The notes under the pieces: model-generated
Databases searched by the model: none
Seen by the model: only the letters and a program-made list of their open reading frames with translations
Told to the model about the DNA's origin: nothing
In this document: positions 13,850 to 22,055 of the stretch, piece by piece
Position numbering within the stretch: position 1 is the first letter of the stretch
Layout: each line of letters starts with the position of its first letter
Translations under genes and position numbers: made by a program
Origin: an uncultured Collinsella sp.
GTDB lineage: Bacteria; Actinomycetota; Coriobacteriia; Coriobacteriales; Coriobacteriaceae
Direction of reading: 5' to 3'
NCBI GenBank assembly: GCA_937995345.1
Contig: CALKKS010000026.1
Span: 1-58,001 of the forward strand
Length of the DNA stretch: 58,001 bases

Positions 13850-16477
13850 CTACTCGGCGTCGGGGACCTCGTAGGTGGCCGCCGGCGTGTTGTCGCACAC
13901 GACGGTAAAGCCGCCGTCCTTGTCGACATCGACCGTCACCTGATCGCCCTCGCGCACCGTGCCGTCGATGATAGCGGCCGCGATGGCATCCACAACCTCG
14001 CGCTGCACCAGGCGCTTGAGCGGACGGGCACCAAAGACCGGGTCCAAGCCGCCCACGGCGAGCATCTGCTTGGCTGCCGGGGTGATGGCAAGCGTCATGC
14101 GCTCCTTGGCCAGACGTGCGCGGACGTCGGCGAGCTGGATGTCGACGATCTTCTCGATCTGCGCCATGCCGAGCGGATGGAACACCACGATGTCGTCGAT
14201 ACGGTTGAGGAACTCGGGACGGAAAGTCTGAGCCATGGCCGCGTCGACCTGATGGCGCATCTCTTCCTCGTCCTTGCCGGAAAGCTCGGCGATAGCCTTG
14301 GAGCCCACGTTGGACGTCATGATGATGATCGTGTTCTTGAAGGACACCTGGCGACCCTGACCGTCGGTCAGACGGCCGTCGTCGAGCACCTGCAGCAGCA
14401 CGTTAAAGACATCCGGATGAGCCTTCTCCATCTCGTCGAGCAAGATCACGGAGTACGGACGACGGCGCACGGCCTCGGTGAGCTGGCCGCCCTCGTCGTA
14501 GCCCACGTATCCCGGGGGCGCACCGATCAGACGCTGGACGCTGAACTTCTCCATGTACTCGGACATGTCGATACGCACGAGCGCGCGCTCGTCGTCGAAC
14601 AGGCACTCGGCCAGTGCCTTGGCGAGCTCGGTCTTGCCCACGCCGGTGGGGCCCAGGAAGAAGAAGCTGCCAATGGGCTTGTCCGGATCGGAGAGGCCCG
14701 CACGGCTGCGGCGCACGGCCGCGGCGACAGCGGAGACCGCCTCGTCCTGGCCGACGACGCGCTTATGCAGCTCGCCCTCCAAGCCCTTCAGCTTGTCGAG
14801 CTCGCCCTGCATCATCTTGGACACGGGTACGCCGGTCCAGGCGCTCACGACCTCGGCGATCTCATCGGAGGTCACCTGCTCGTTGAGGCCCTCGCCGTCC
14901 TGCTGCTTTTGCGCCTCGAGCGCAGCCTCGGAATCCTGAATCTGCTGTTGCAAACCCGGAATCACGGAATAGCGCAGCTCGGACGCACGGCCCAGATCGC
15001 CGTTGCGCGTTGCGCGCTCCTCTTCGCTCTTGGCCTCGTCAAGCTGCCCCTTGAGCTCCTGTACGTGGTCGATGGCGTTCTTCTGGTTGAGCCAGCCAGC
15101 CTTTTGCACGTTGAGCTTTTCTTGGACCTCGGCAATCTCCTGACGCAGGGCCTCCAGACGCTCCTTGGAGGCATCGTCGGTCTCCTTCATGAGTGCCTGC
15201 TCCTCGATCTGCAGCTGGGTGAGCTGACGCGTGGTGGCGTCAATCTCGACCGGCATGCTGTCGAGCTCCATGCGCAAGCGGCTTGCGGCCTCATCGACCA
15301 GGTCGATGGCCTTGTCGGGCAGGAAGCGGTCGGCGATGTAGCGGTCGGAAAGGTCGGCGGCGGCCACGAGCGCGCTATCGGTGATGTGTACGCCGTGGAA
15401 GATCTCGTACTTCTCCTTGAGGCCACGCAGGATGGAGATGGTGTCCTCGACGGTAGGCTCGCTCACCATAACGGTCTGGAAACGACGGGCGAGCGCCGCG
15501 TCCTTCTCGATGTACTTGCGGTACTCGTCGAGCGTAGTCGCGCCGATTGCGTGCAAGTCGCCACGGGCGAGCGCCGGCTTGAGGATGTTGCCGGCATCCA
15601 TGGAGCCCTCGGTGGCACCCGCGCCCACGATGGTGTGGAGCTCATCGATGAACAGGATAACCTTACCCTCGGATTTTTGTACTTCCTTGAGCACGGCCTT
15701 CAAGCGGTCCTCGAACTCGCCGCGGTACTTGGCGCCGGCGACCAGCGCGCTCATGTCGAGCTCGATGAGGTCGCGGTCGCGCAGGGTGCTCGGCACGTCG
15801 CCGGCCACGATACGCTGGGCGATACCCTCGACGATGGCCGTCTTGCCGACGCCCGGTTCGCCGATGAGCACGGGGTTGTTCTTGGTGCGGCGGGACAGAA
15901 CCTGGATGGTACGGCGGATCTCGTCGGTACGGCCGATGACCGGGTCGAGCTTGCCGGCGCGGGCCAGATCGCAGATGTTGCGACCGTACTGCTCCAGCGC
16001 CTCAAACTGGGTCTTATCCTCGGCAGACGTCACGCGGTCATCGCCACGCAGCTCCTCGTAGACCTGCTCGATGCGCTCCTTGGTAACGCCGGCGTCACGC
16101 AGTACACGACCAGCCTCGCCCTTGTCCTCGGCAAGCGCCATCAGCAAATGCTCGGTCACCACAAAGCTGTCGCCCATCTTGGTGGCCTTCTTCTCGGCCT
16201 TTTCGATAACGCGGACGAGCTCGTTGGACAAGCCCATCTGCTGGCCCTCGCCCGAAACCTTGGGTGCGTGGTCGATGGCATCCTGCGTGGAGCGTGCGAG
16301 CTGGGCCGGGTCGGCACCGATACGCTCGATGATCACGGAGATATTGCGCTCGCCGGCACCAAGCAGGGCGGACAGCAGGTGGATCGGCTCCACCGCGCCG
16401 GCCTGCGCGTCGGCGGCCGTGCTCATGGCGGTCTGCAACGCCTCGCGCGACGTCATTGCTAGCTTATCGATTCTCAT
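13850..16477 (-). CDS. clpB: ATP-dependent disaggregase ClpB
   Basis: 875 residues, the normal ClpB length. Domain order: N-terminal Clp repeats (about 1-145), first AAA+ module with Walker A GEPGVGKTA and Walker B VILFIDELHT, the long middle coiled-coil domain (about 400-530, specific to ClpB), second AAA+ module with GPTGVGKTE and VILLDEMEKAH, and a C-terminal sensor domain (GARPLKRLVQ). It works with DnaK/DnaJ/GrpE to dissolve protein aggregates in the cytoplasm. AGAGGTG precedes the ATG at 16477. The promoter holds a 26-bp dyad identical in its conserved halves to one upstream of dnaK, implying shared control by HspR. Confidence 0.97.
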   Translation of the reverse strand: MRIDKLAMTSREALQTAMSTAADAQAGAVEPIHLLSALLGAGERNISVIIERIGADPAQLARSTQDAIDHAPKVSGEGQQMGLSNELVRVIEKAEKKATKMGDSFVVTEHLLMALAEDKGEAGRVLRDAGVTKERIEQVYEELRGDDRVTSAEDKTQFEALEQYGRNICDLARAGKLDPVIGRTDEIRRTIQVLSRRTKNNPVLIGEPGVGKTAIVEGIAQRIVAGDVPSTLRDRDLIELDMSALVAGAKYRGEFEDRLKAVLKEVQKSEGKVILFIDELHTIVGAGATEGSMDAGNILKPALARGDLHAIGATTLDEYRKYIEKDAALARRFQTVMVSEPTVEDTISILRGLKEKYEIFHGVHITDSALVAAADLSDRYIADRFLPDKAIDLVDEAASRLRMELDSMPVEIDATTRQLTQLQIEEQALMKETDDASKERLEALRQEIAEVQEKLNVQKAGWLNQKNAIDHVQELKGQLDEAKSEEERATRNGDLGRASELRYSVIPGLQQQIQDSEAALEAQKQQDGEGLNEQVTSDEIAEVVSAWTGVPVSKMMQGELDKLKGLEGELHKRVVGQDEAVSAVAAAVRRSRAGLSDPDKPIGSFFFLGPTGVGKTELAKALAECLFDDERALVRIDMSEYMEKFSVQRLIGAPPGYVGYDEGGQLTEAVRRRPYSVILLDEMEKAHPDVFNVLLQVLDDGRLTDGQGRQVSFKNTIIIMTSNVGSKAIAELSGKDEEEMRHQVDAAMAQTFRPEFLNRIDDIVVFHPLGMAQIEKIVDIQLADVRARLAKERMTLAITPAAKQMLAVGGLDPVFGARPLKRLVQREVVDAIAAAIIDGTVREGDQVTVDVDKDGGFTVVCDNTPAATYEVPDAE

Positions 16478-16566
16478 GGAATCACCTCTCTTGGGGTGGC
16501 CGCCCTACGGGGCGGCTTCACGTTGTTCGAGAAGTATTGTTGCCAGCTTTGCGCGATCTTATACAC

Positions 16567-16592
16567 AAATCTAAGTCTCTATATATAAGATT
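16567..16592. promoter_or_regulatory. Putative HspR operator upstream of clpB
   Basis: The plus strand reads AAATCTAAGTC, 5 variable bases, then ATATAAGATT. The same halves with the same spacing are found upstream of dnaK (25977-26002). The outer AAATCT/AGATT parts form the dyad. It differs from the classical CTTGAGT-N7-ACTCAAG HspR site, so the assignment rests on the two shared promoters. Confidence 0.6.
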
Positions 16593-16653
16593 TTCTGAGT
16601 GATTGAAGGATAGGGCACTGAGACGTCGGCCCGCCGTGGCCCCGGCACGCTAC

Positions 16654-16876
16654 CGTCTCGACCTGTAACATCTAGCAGTCATTTTTGGTCCTAAGTGTTA
16701 CAGAATGAGATGAAATGTTCAGCAGCTCCCGTTTATCTAAATCTGTAACAACTACTCCGCAAATAAGGGTCTACCTGTTACAGAACGAGACAAACAGAAG
16801 ACACCCGAATCGAAAATCTCAATCTGTAACACCAGACCCACTTTTAACGGCCAGGATGTTACAGATCGAGACAAAC
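16654..16876. repeat. Three tandem TGTAACA...TGTTACA hairpin repeats
   Basis: Hairpin units at 16654-16713, 16739-16795 and 16813-16876 share the form ATCTGTAACA, about 30 variable bases, TGTTACAGA, then GAGACAAAC. A homologous two-unit cluster lies at 18559-18701 on the other side of the two intervening genes. No gene is present in 16478-16924. Confidence 0.75.
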
Positions 16877-16880
16877 CGAG

Positions 16881-16916
16881 AACTACTACAAAGGGGACGG
16901 GCGCCTTTGTGGTGGT
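16881..16916. repeat. Hairpin repeat with the GGGGACGGGCGCC core
   Basis: ACTACTACAAAGG pairs with CCTTTGTGGTGGT around a short loop. Its core is related to the GGTGCCTGTCCCC hairpins at 18503-18535, 18703-18743 and 53203-53239. Confidence 0.65.
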
Positions 16917-16924
16917 CGCGGTCT

Positions 16925-17623
16925 CTACTCCTTCGCCGAACTCGTGCTTCCCGATTCGGCGGTCCAGGGCCTCTCATCCTCGAACAGCCATGTACGGGCA
17001 GACCCACTATCGCGCGCAGTCTGCGGGTCGGGCAAGCAGGTCTGTTCATAGGCATCCTGAATGCACTGACCCATAAAATCGTTGAGCTCGGTCCGGCTGC
17101 CCTCCATGACATAGGCGGCATCACCGTCCATGATGTAGATGCCCGGACCCTCATTGCCCTCGTAACCCGGATCGTACGAGACATCACACAGTTTGGTGCC
17201 GCTCGCGGTGTCCAACTCGATGGATGAGTGGCATCCGCCGACCATGTCGTTCGCTTTTGCCCGATAGGACGCATATCCATACCAGCGCTTAAAGGTTTTG
17301 CCCCTGAGCAGCTCGGACGCCCTGTCGATCAGACTAGAATCCATGGTGTAGCGCATAGCTCCAAGCTGGATGAGCGGGTAATTACTAATCCCCAGCACCG
17401 CCGGCTGCTCATCGAAATCAACGGTAATCGTATCGGGCTTGGTATCGCCGGTCAGGAACTCAACAGATTGAGTTATGGGCTTGACCACGGGCTCCGTCAC
17501 CGCAGTTGGCAGAAACGACATGCCAACAACGCCCATGCCAATCACAGTGGCAACCAGCGCCAAAGCAATCAATCCAATACGGACAGAACGTCTCACGGCA
17601 AAACACCTCGCAACATGACCCAT
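16925..17623 (-). CDS. Orphan membrane-anchored extracytoplasmic protein
   Basis: Up to 232 residues. An N-terminal hydrophobic segment (IGLIALALVATVIGMGVVGM) serves as signal or anchor, and the rest should lie outside the membrane. It has three cysteines (GGCHSS, KLCDV, GQCIQ/QTCLP region) that could form disulfides. The ATG at 17623 has no ribosome site; a GTG at 17596 preceded by AGGTG is a plausible alternative start. No family recognised. It is divergent from another orphan membrane protein at 17796 and both sit between homologous repeat clusters. Confidence 0.65.
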   Translation of the reverse strand: MGHVARCFAVRRSVRIGLIALALVATVIGMGVVGMSFLPTAVTEPVVKPITQSVEFLTGDTKPDTITVDFDEQPAVLGISNYPLIQLGAMRYTMDSSLIDRASELLRGKTFKRWYGYASYRAKANDMVGGCHSSIELDTASGTKLCDVSYDPGYEGNEGPGIYIMDGDAAYVMEGSRTELNDFMGQCIQDAYEQTCLPDPQTARDSGSARTWLFEDERPWTAESGSTSSAKE

Positions 17624-17795
17624 GTCTGTTGAGCTAATGATACCGCCTACAGACAGTATTCAAGAAAGAGAGTCAGCCCTAACGAATTCGATATTGTTGT
17701 TCTTGATCGTTATGGGGTTAGAATTGAATTGCTATCCGAGGATATTCATTTTTATCGTCTCGTCCTTGACAGCCCTTCGTCTCAAGGAGCGCAAT

Positions 17796-18470
17796 ATGAA
17801 GCAGCCTCAGCCTCGTTCCGCTGGCCGTAACGCCATCATCATTCTCGCTGTTTCCATCTTGATACTCTTCCTTATCGTCGTCGCGCCCTTTTCCCTTGGT
17901 ATCGCCTCGCCCTTCGATCTGTGCGGGATGATCGACGCCGGTTCGCGCGCCACCTCGTTCTCCTTCATCTGCCGTGGCGTGTTCTACGAAGAAGGAATTC
18001 CCGCCGGAATTTGGCAGTCAAAGTTACCGCTGCTCGGCCAGATCGATGGACGTTCTCCCTACTTCAACCTTGAACCTCAAGCGATGAACTATCTGATCGA
18101 TGACCAGCCCCTTGCCTCCATCACCCTCGCTTACGACTATGCTCCAAACACCGATGAGCGTCACATGAACCAAGTCCTCGACAAACTGCTTGAACAGTGC
18201 GGGCTCACCGATGAGGTCGGCCGAACCGTCGACAGCGACCAGAAATTAAAGCGAACAGAACTCTGCCGCATTGGAAAAATCAGAGAGCGAGGCGGAGCTG
18301 CCTACTGGCAAGCCCGGGCGATACGCGACAAGAGTGAATTCGGACACAGCACCTATATGGTCACTGTCTACACCGAAGACGGAATCAAAGGCAATATTGA
18401 CGATTTTGCCTCATCCAAACTCGGCATTCCCAAAACAACCAAACCCGCCAGCCCGGATGAAATCCTGTAG
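17796..18470 (+). CDS. Orphan membrane-anchored protein
   Basis: 224 residues. A basic N-terminus (MKQPQPRSAGRN) is followed by one membrane helix (AIIILAVSILILFLIVVAPF), and the remainder is likely outside the cell. Cysteines occur at DLCGM, FICRG, EQCGL and ELCRI. The start at 17796 is supported by AAGGAG 6 bases upstream, and upstream in-frame starts are not. It has no recognised family. Its neighbour at 16925-17623 has the same single-anchor layout though no clear sequence similarity. The pair could be a small accessory islet. Confidence 0.68.
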   Translation: MKQPQPRSAGRNAIIILAVSILILFLIVVAPFSLGIASPFDLCGMIDAGSRATSFSFICRGVFYEEGIPAGIWQSKLPLLGQIDGRSPYFNLEPQAMNYLIDDQPLASITLAYDYAPNTDERHMNQVLDKLLEQCGLTDEVGRTVDSDQKLKRTELCRIGKIRERGGAAYWQARAIRDKSEFGHSTYMVTVYTEDGIKGNIDDFASSKLGIPKTTKPASPDEIL

Positions 18471-18502
18471 GGACGTTCATTAATATGCACCTCAAGGGCA
18501 CA

Positions 18503-18535
18503 CACCACCACGAAGGGGACAGGCACCTTCGTGGT
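18503..18535. repeat. Hairpin repeat with GGGGACAGGCACC core, copy a
   Basis: CCACCACGAAGG and CCTTCGTGGTGG are exact complements around a short loop containing GGACAGGCA. Located just after the stop of the gene ending at 18470. Confidence 0.75.
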
Positions 18536-18558
18536 GGTTTTCGGCCCCGGTGTCCTAC

Positions 18559-18701
18559 TGTCTCTATCTGTAACATCTAGCGGTCATTTTTGGGCCTAGG
18601 TGTTACAGATCGAGACAAACCGCGGGCACCCCAGCCGAAAATCTCAATCTGTAACACCAGGCCCGCTTTTAGCAACTCAGGTGTTACAGATTGAGACAAA
18701 C
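18559..18701. repeat. Two tandem TGTAACA...TGTTACA hairpin repeats
   Basis: Units at 18559-18620 and 18638-18701. The first is nearly the same as the first unit at 16654-16713, including the loop text AGCRGTCATTTTTGG. This makes the two clusters direct repeats bracketing 16925-18470. Confidence 0.75.
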
Positions 18702-18702
18702 A

Positions 18703-18743
18703 AAAACCACCACAAAGGTGCCTGTCCCCATTGTGGTGGTTTT
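18703..18743. repeat. Hairpin repeat with GGTGCCTGTCCCC core, copy b
   Basis: AAAACCACCACAA pairs with TTGTGGTGGTTTT. The loop carries AGGTGCCTGTCCCCA, inverted relative to copy a at 18503. Between here and 18830 only one further short stem (18751-18779) was noted. Confidence 0.75.
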
Positions 18744-18830
18744 CGACAAAGATGCCGCCCCAATAAAAGAGGCGGCATCAAGCAAGTCTATTTTTAGCGT
18801 CCCTCAAGACCCAACGAGAACTTCGCGGTA

Positions 18831-18902
18831 GCCCCGGACACACCCTTCCCTCGGGCGACCCTCGCGAAGCGCGTGAGCACGAGGGAAAGGTGTGTCCGGG
18901 GC
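18831..18902. terminator. Long hairpin downstream of the aconitase-family gene
   Basis: Arms of 23 bases (18831-18853 and 18880-18902) pair with one mismatch. It lies 12 bases beyond the stop codon at 18914 and could end the transcript, but no T run follows on the minus strand, so it may be a repeat element instead. Confidence 0.5.
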
Positions 18903-18913
18903 GTACAGCAGAG

Positions 18914-21214
18914 TTACTCGGCAGCGGCCTTGAACTTGTTGTAGTTGATCAGGCAGCCGGCCTTGACGATGGCGCGCTCCTCTGCCGTCATATCGGCAAT
19001 GTAGAGCTCAATCTGCTCAACCGCACCATCGGCACGGACCACGTAGGCAGCGATGTTCTGCAGATCGCCGTCGAGCGCCGCACGGATGCCCGGCACGAAG
19101 ACGTAGTCGCCCACCTCAAAGTTGGGCTCTGCCTCCATCTGGAAGGGCACCATGCCCCAGTTCATCACGTTGGAGCGATAGCGCTTGGTGGCGTACTCGT
19201 GGACGATGTTGGCCAGGCCACCGATCACGCGCTGGCAGCTCGCGGCCTGCTCGCGGGCAGAGCCGTCGCCGGGCTTCTTGGCGTAGAGCATGGAGCCGTA
19301 CTCGGTCGCCTTCGCGTCTGCCGCGACGCCCGCATCAGCCAGCGCCTCGAACACTCCGGCAAGCTCGGCATCGAGTGCCGCCAGGTCGCCTGCTGCCTCG
19401 CCGGCAACACGGCGCTTTTCCACCGCGTCGACCTCCTTGGAGCGACCCACGTAGTCCGGATCGCGACGACTCAGCGTAAACTCGGCCAGGCCCAGCGGGT
19501 TGGAGCGGAAGGAGCTCGTCTCGCCCGAAGGAATGAGCTCGTCAGTCGTGGTAACCGGGTCCATGATCTTGGAACACACCTTGAGCAGGATGTCGTCGCC
19601 GAGGGGCTCCATCGCGGGCCACGGCTTGATGTTGGGGCCTTCGACCAGCTCGTCGGCAGGCTCCGCCTTGCCAAAGCCCCAGTACACGCGCTTTTTGTAC
19701 GGCGCGTCGTCAAAGGTGTACTCGCAGGCCTCGTCCCAGGTGTCCTCGGGCAGGTCGGTCGCCGGCGTCAGGACGCCGCCGTTGGCAGCCGTCGCCGCAA
19801 TGGAGCGGGCGTCCATCAGAGCCACGGCGCTCAGCTGGCCATTGCCCGGCTTGGAACCCTCGCGGTTGGGGAAGTTGCGTGTAGTGTGGCGGATGGACAG
19901 GCCGTTGTTGGCGGGCGTGTCGCCGGCACCGAAGCACGGGCCGCAGAACGCCGTGCGCACGATCGCGCCGGCCTCCATAAGGTCGTAGATGTAGCCGCGG
20001 CGTGTAAGCTCGAGTGCCACGGGCTGGCTCGTGGGATAGACCGACAGCGAGAACTCGCCGCAGCCGGTATTGGCGCCCTTGAGCACGCGGGCAGCCTGCA
20101 CCACGGAGCCGTAGTTGCCGCCCGAGCAGCCGGCGATAACGCCCTGCTGCACGTGCAGTTTGCCGTCGACGATCTTGTCGAGCAGGCTAAAGTGCGTCTT
20201 GCCCTCGCCGATCTTGGCGGCCTCGAGCTCTACCTCATGCAGGATGTCCTCGAGGTTCTCGTTGAGCTCGTCGATCTCAAAGCCGTTGGAAGGATGGAAC
20301 GGCAGGGCGATCATGGGCTTGATGCTCGACAGATCGACCTCGACGCAGCCGTCGTAGTAGGCGACATCGGCGGGTTTGAGCTCGCGGTAGTCGTCGCCGC
20401 GGCCGTGCATGGTTAAAAACGCGTGCGTGTCCTCGTCGGTGGCCCAGATGGAAGACAGGCAGGTGGTCTCGGTGGTCATGACATCGACGCCGTTGCGGTA
20501 GTCGGTCGTCATGCTCGCGATACCGGGGCCCACAAACTCCATGACCTTGTTCTTGACGTAGCCCTTGGCAAAGACGGCACGGATAATGGCGAGCGCCACG
20601 TCGTGCGGGCCGACGCCGGGGCGCGGGGCGCCCGTGAGGTAGATGGCGACAACGCCGGGATAGGCGACATCGTAGGTGTCGCGTAGCAGCTGCTTGGCCA
20701 GCTCGCCGCCGCCCTCGCCCACGGCCATGGTGCCCAAGGCGCCGTAGCGGGTGTGCGAGTCGGAACCCAGGATCATCTTGCCGCAACCGGCAAAGTTCTC
20801 ACGCATAAAGGAGTGGATAACGGCAATGTGCGGCGGGACGAAGATGCCGCCGTACTTCTTGGCCGCGGAAAGGCCAAAGACATGGTCGTCCTCGTTGATG
20901 GTGCCGCCCACGGCGCACAGCGAGTTGTGGCAGTTGGTGAGCACGTAGGGCAGCGGGAACTGTTCCATGCCCGAGGCGCGCGCCGTCTGGATGATGCCGA
21001 CAAAGGTGATGTCGTGGCTCGCCATGGCATCGAAGCGAATCTTGAGCGCCTCGGGGTCACCGGACGTATTGTGTGCCTGAAGGATCGAATACGCGATGGT
21101 GCCGCGCTTGGCATCCTCGGGCGTCTGCGTAATGCCGCGCTCAGCGGCCTCGGCCGCAGGCACAACCTCGCTGCCACCGCGCAGGTAGATGCCGTCCTCG
21201 TACAGCTTGACCAT
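18914..21214 (-). CDS. Aconitase-family hydratase (YbhJ-like)
   Basis: 766 residues. The three cysteines expected to hold a 4Fe-4S cluster are present: one in AGCSGGNYGS and two in FCGPCFGAGD. The DSHTRYGALGTMAVGEGGGE segment and the C-terminal swivel domain are characteristic of aconitase-type dehydratases. It is closer to the YbhJ-type hydratases than to standard aconitase A, as judged from memory of the family, so citrate/isocitrate may not be the substrate. The start at 21214 has GGGAG 5 bases upstream; an ATG 15 codons earlier is unsupported. Monocistronic, with repeats on both sides. Confidence 0.85.
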   Translation of the reverse strand: MVKLYEDGIYLRGGSEVVPAAEAAERGITQTPEDAKRGTIAYSILQAHNTSGDPEALKIRFDAMASHDITFVGIIQTARASGMEQFPLPYVLTNCHNSLCAVGGTINEDDHVFGLSAAKKYGGIFVPPHIAVIHSFMRENFAGCGKMILGSDSHTRYGALGTMAVGEGGGELAKQLLRDTYDVAYPGVVAIYLTGAPRPGVGPHDVALAIIRAVFAKGYVKNKVMEFVGPGIASMTTDYRNGVDVMTTETTCLSSIWATDEDTHAFLTMHGRGDDYRELKPADVAYYDGCVEVDLSSIKPMIALPFHPSNGFEIDELNENLEDILHEVELEAAKIGEGKTHFSLLDKIVDGKLHVQQGVIAGCSGGNYGSVVQAARVLKGANTGCGEFSLSVYPTSQPVALELTRRGYIYDLMEAGAIVRTAFCGPCFGAGDTPANNGLSIRHTTRNFPNREGSKPGNGQLSAVALMDARSIAATAANGGVLTPATDLPEDTWDEACEYTFDDAPYKKRVYWGFGKAEPADELVEGPNIKPWPAMEPLGDDILLKVCSKIMDPVTTTDELIPSGETSSFRSNPLGLAEFTLSRRDPDYVGRSKEVDAVEKRRVAGEAAGDLAALDAELAGVFEALADAGVAADAKATEYGSMLYAKKPGDGSAREQAASCQRVIGGLANIVHEYATKRYRSNVMNWGMVPFQMEAEPNFEVGDYVFVPGIRAALDGDLQNIAAYVVRADGAVEQIELYIADMTAEERAIVKAGCLINYNKFKAAAE

Positions 21215-21380
21215 ACTGTCTCCCACTCTGCCCGAAAAGCTCGGGCGCATAGCATACATTCGTTCAATATCGTGCCATAGAACGGTTGCGAGTGGGTTGC
21301 GAATCTACACGTTCACTTTATCTCAGTAAAGCAGAGGACGAGTTAGGGCCCGGGGAGGCAGACTTAGACGCTCAAATGAC

Positions 21381-21484
21381 GAGAGTGGATAATCTCCCAC
21401 TTTGAGCCTGCAAACAGGCAAAAAACGGGAGATTATCCACTCTCATTCTGCGGGCACTCATTTAAGTCTGTCCCCAATGAGTGC
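21381..21484. repeat. GTGGATAATCTCCC inverted repeat with attached stem
   Basis: GAGAGTGGATAATCTCCC (21381-21398) and its exact complement (21427-21444) flank a loop that holds GCCTG/CAGGC. It is followed by a second stem CACTCATT...AATGAGTG (21456-21484) around CTGTCCCC. Relatives: 51056-51119 (full) and 48264-48322 (right half plus second stem). It abuts the hspR stop codon. Confidence 0.8.
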
Positions 21485-21901
21485 CTACAGGTCGCCGCCC
21501 GCGCCCAAGAGCTTGCGCATGACTTGCTCGGGGTTGACCGAGCCGTCGCGCGGGGCCAGGGCGGTGATCTTCTTTTGCATCTTGTACTCGTGCAGCTCTT
21601 CCTCGAGCTGGCGCACGCGAGCGCGGAGCTTCTCGTTCTCGCGCTCGCGCTCCTCAGCACGCTCCTTCATATCGAGGATGCGCACCACGCCGGCGAGATT
21701 GATACCCTCGTCGGTCAGCTGGTTGATGAGTTCCAGACGCTCGATATCGGCACGCGAATACAGGCGCGTGTTACCGCCCGAGCGCTGAGGATTCACCAGG
21801 CCCTTGGACTCGTAGACGCGCAGAGTCTGCGGATGCATGCCGGTCAGCTCGGCCGCCACGCTGATCATATACAGCGGTTTGTTCCTATTGTCCTCGGCCA
21901 T
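21485..21901 (-). CDS. hspR: Heat-shock repressor HspR (MerR type)
   Basis: 138 residues. An N-terminal MerR-type winged helix (YMISVAAELTGMHPQTLRVY then ESKGLVNPQRSGGNTRLYS) is followed by a coiled coil (EERERENEKLRARVRQLEEE). HspR represses heat-shock genes in actinobacteria and needs DnaK as partner. It is the last gene of the dnaK operon, which allows feedback on itself, and a shared dyad at the dnaK and clpB promoters is the probable target. The ATG at 21901 has GGGG 9 bases upstream. A diverged structured element occupies the gap to dnaJ. Confidence 0.92.
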   Translation of the reverse strand: MAEDNRNKPLYMISVAAELTGMHPQTLRVYESKGLVNPQRSGGNTRLYSRADIERLELINQLTDEGINLAGVVRILDMKERAEERERENEKLRARVRQLEEELHEYKMQKKITALAPRDGSVNPEQVMRKLLGAGGDL

Positions 21902-21942
21902 ACTCACAGACCCCTTCTTAATCAACCTTATCCCAAAGCGGC

Positions 21943-22035
21943 TTTCCCAGGCACCCGACCTTTGCCTTCAAACCGTCGCTCGCGTACCCGAGTACGCGTC
22001 GCTCCTCTTTCAGGCCAATCTCGAGCACCTGGAAA
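21943..22035 (-). ncRNA. Structured element, diverged copy 2 (dnaJ-hspR gap)
   Basis: On the minus strand GGCCTGAAAGAGGAG, an apical hairpin CGCGTAC/GTACGCG, then CGACGGTTTGAAGGCA, all inside an outer stem formed by about 15 bases at each end with several G-T pairs. The internal-loop text matches copy 1 at 5263-5397, but the linker and second hairpin are missing. It may moderate expression between dnaJ and hspR. Confidence 0.5.
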
Positions 22036-22055
22036 ACCCGCCTCGGGCTCCATTT

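Noticed and set aside
18890..20416. Plus-strand gene opposite the aconitase-family hydratase
   Set aside because: The minus-strand frame has the cluster cysteines and full length; the plus frame has no recognisable features.
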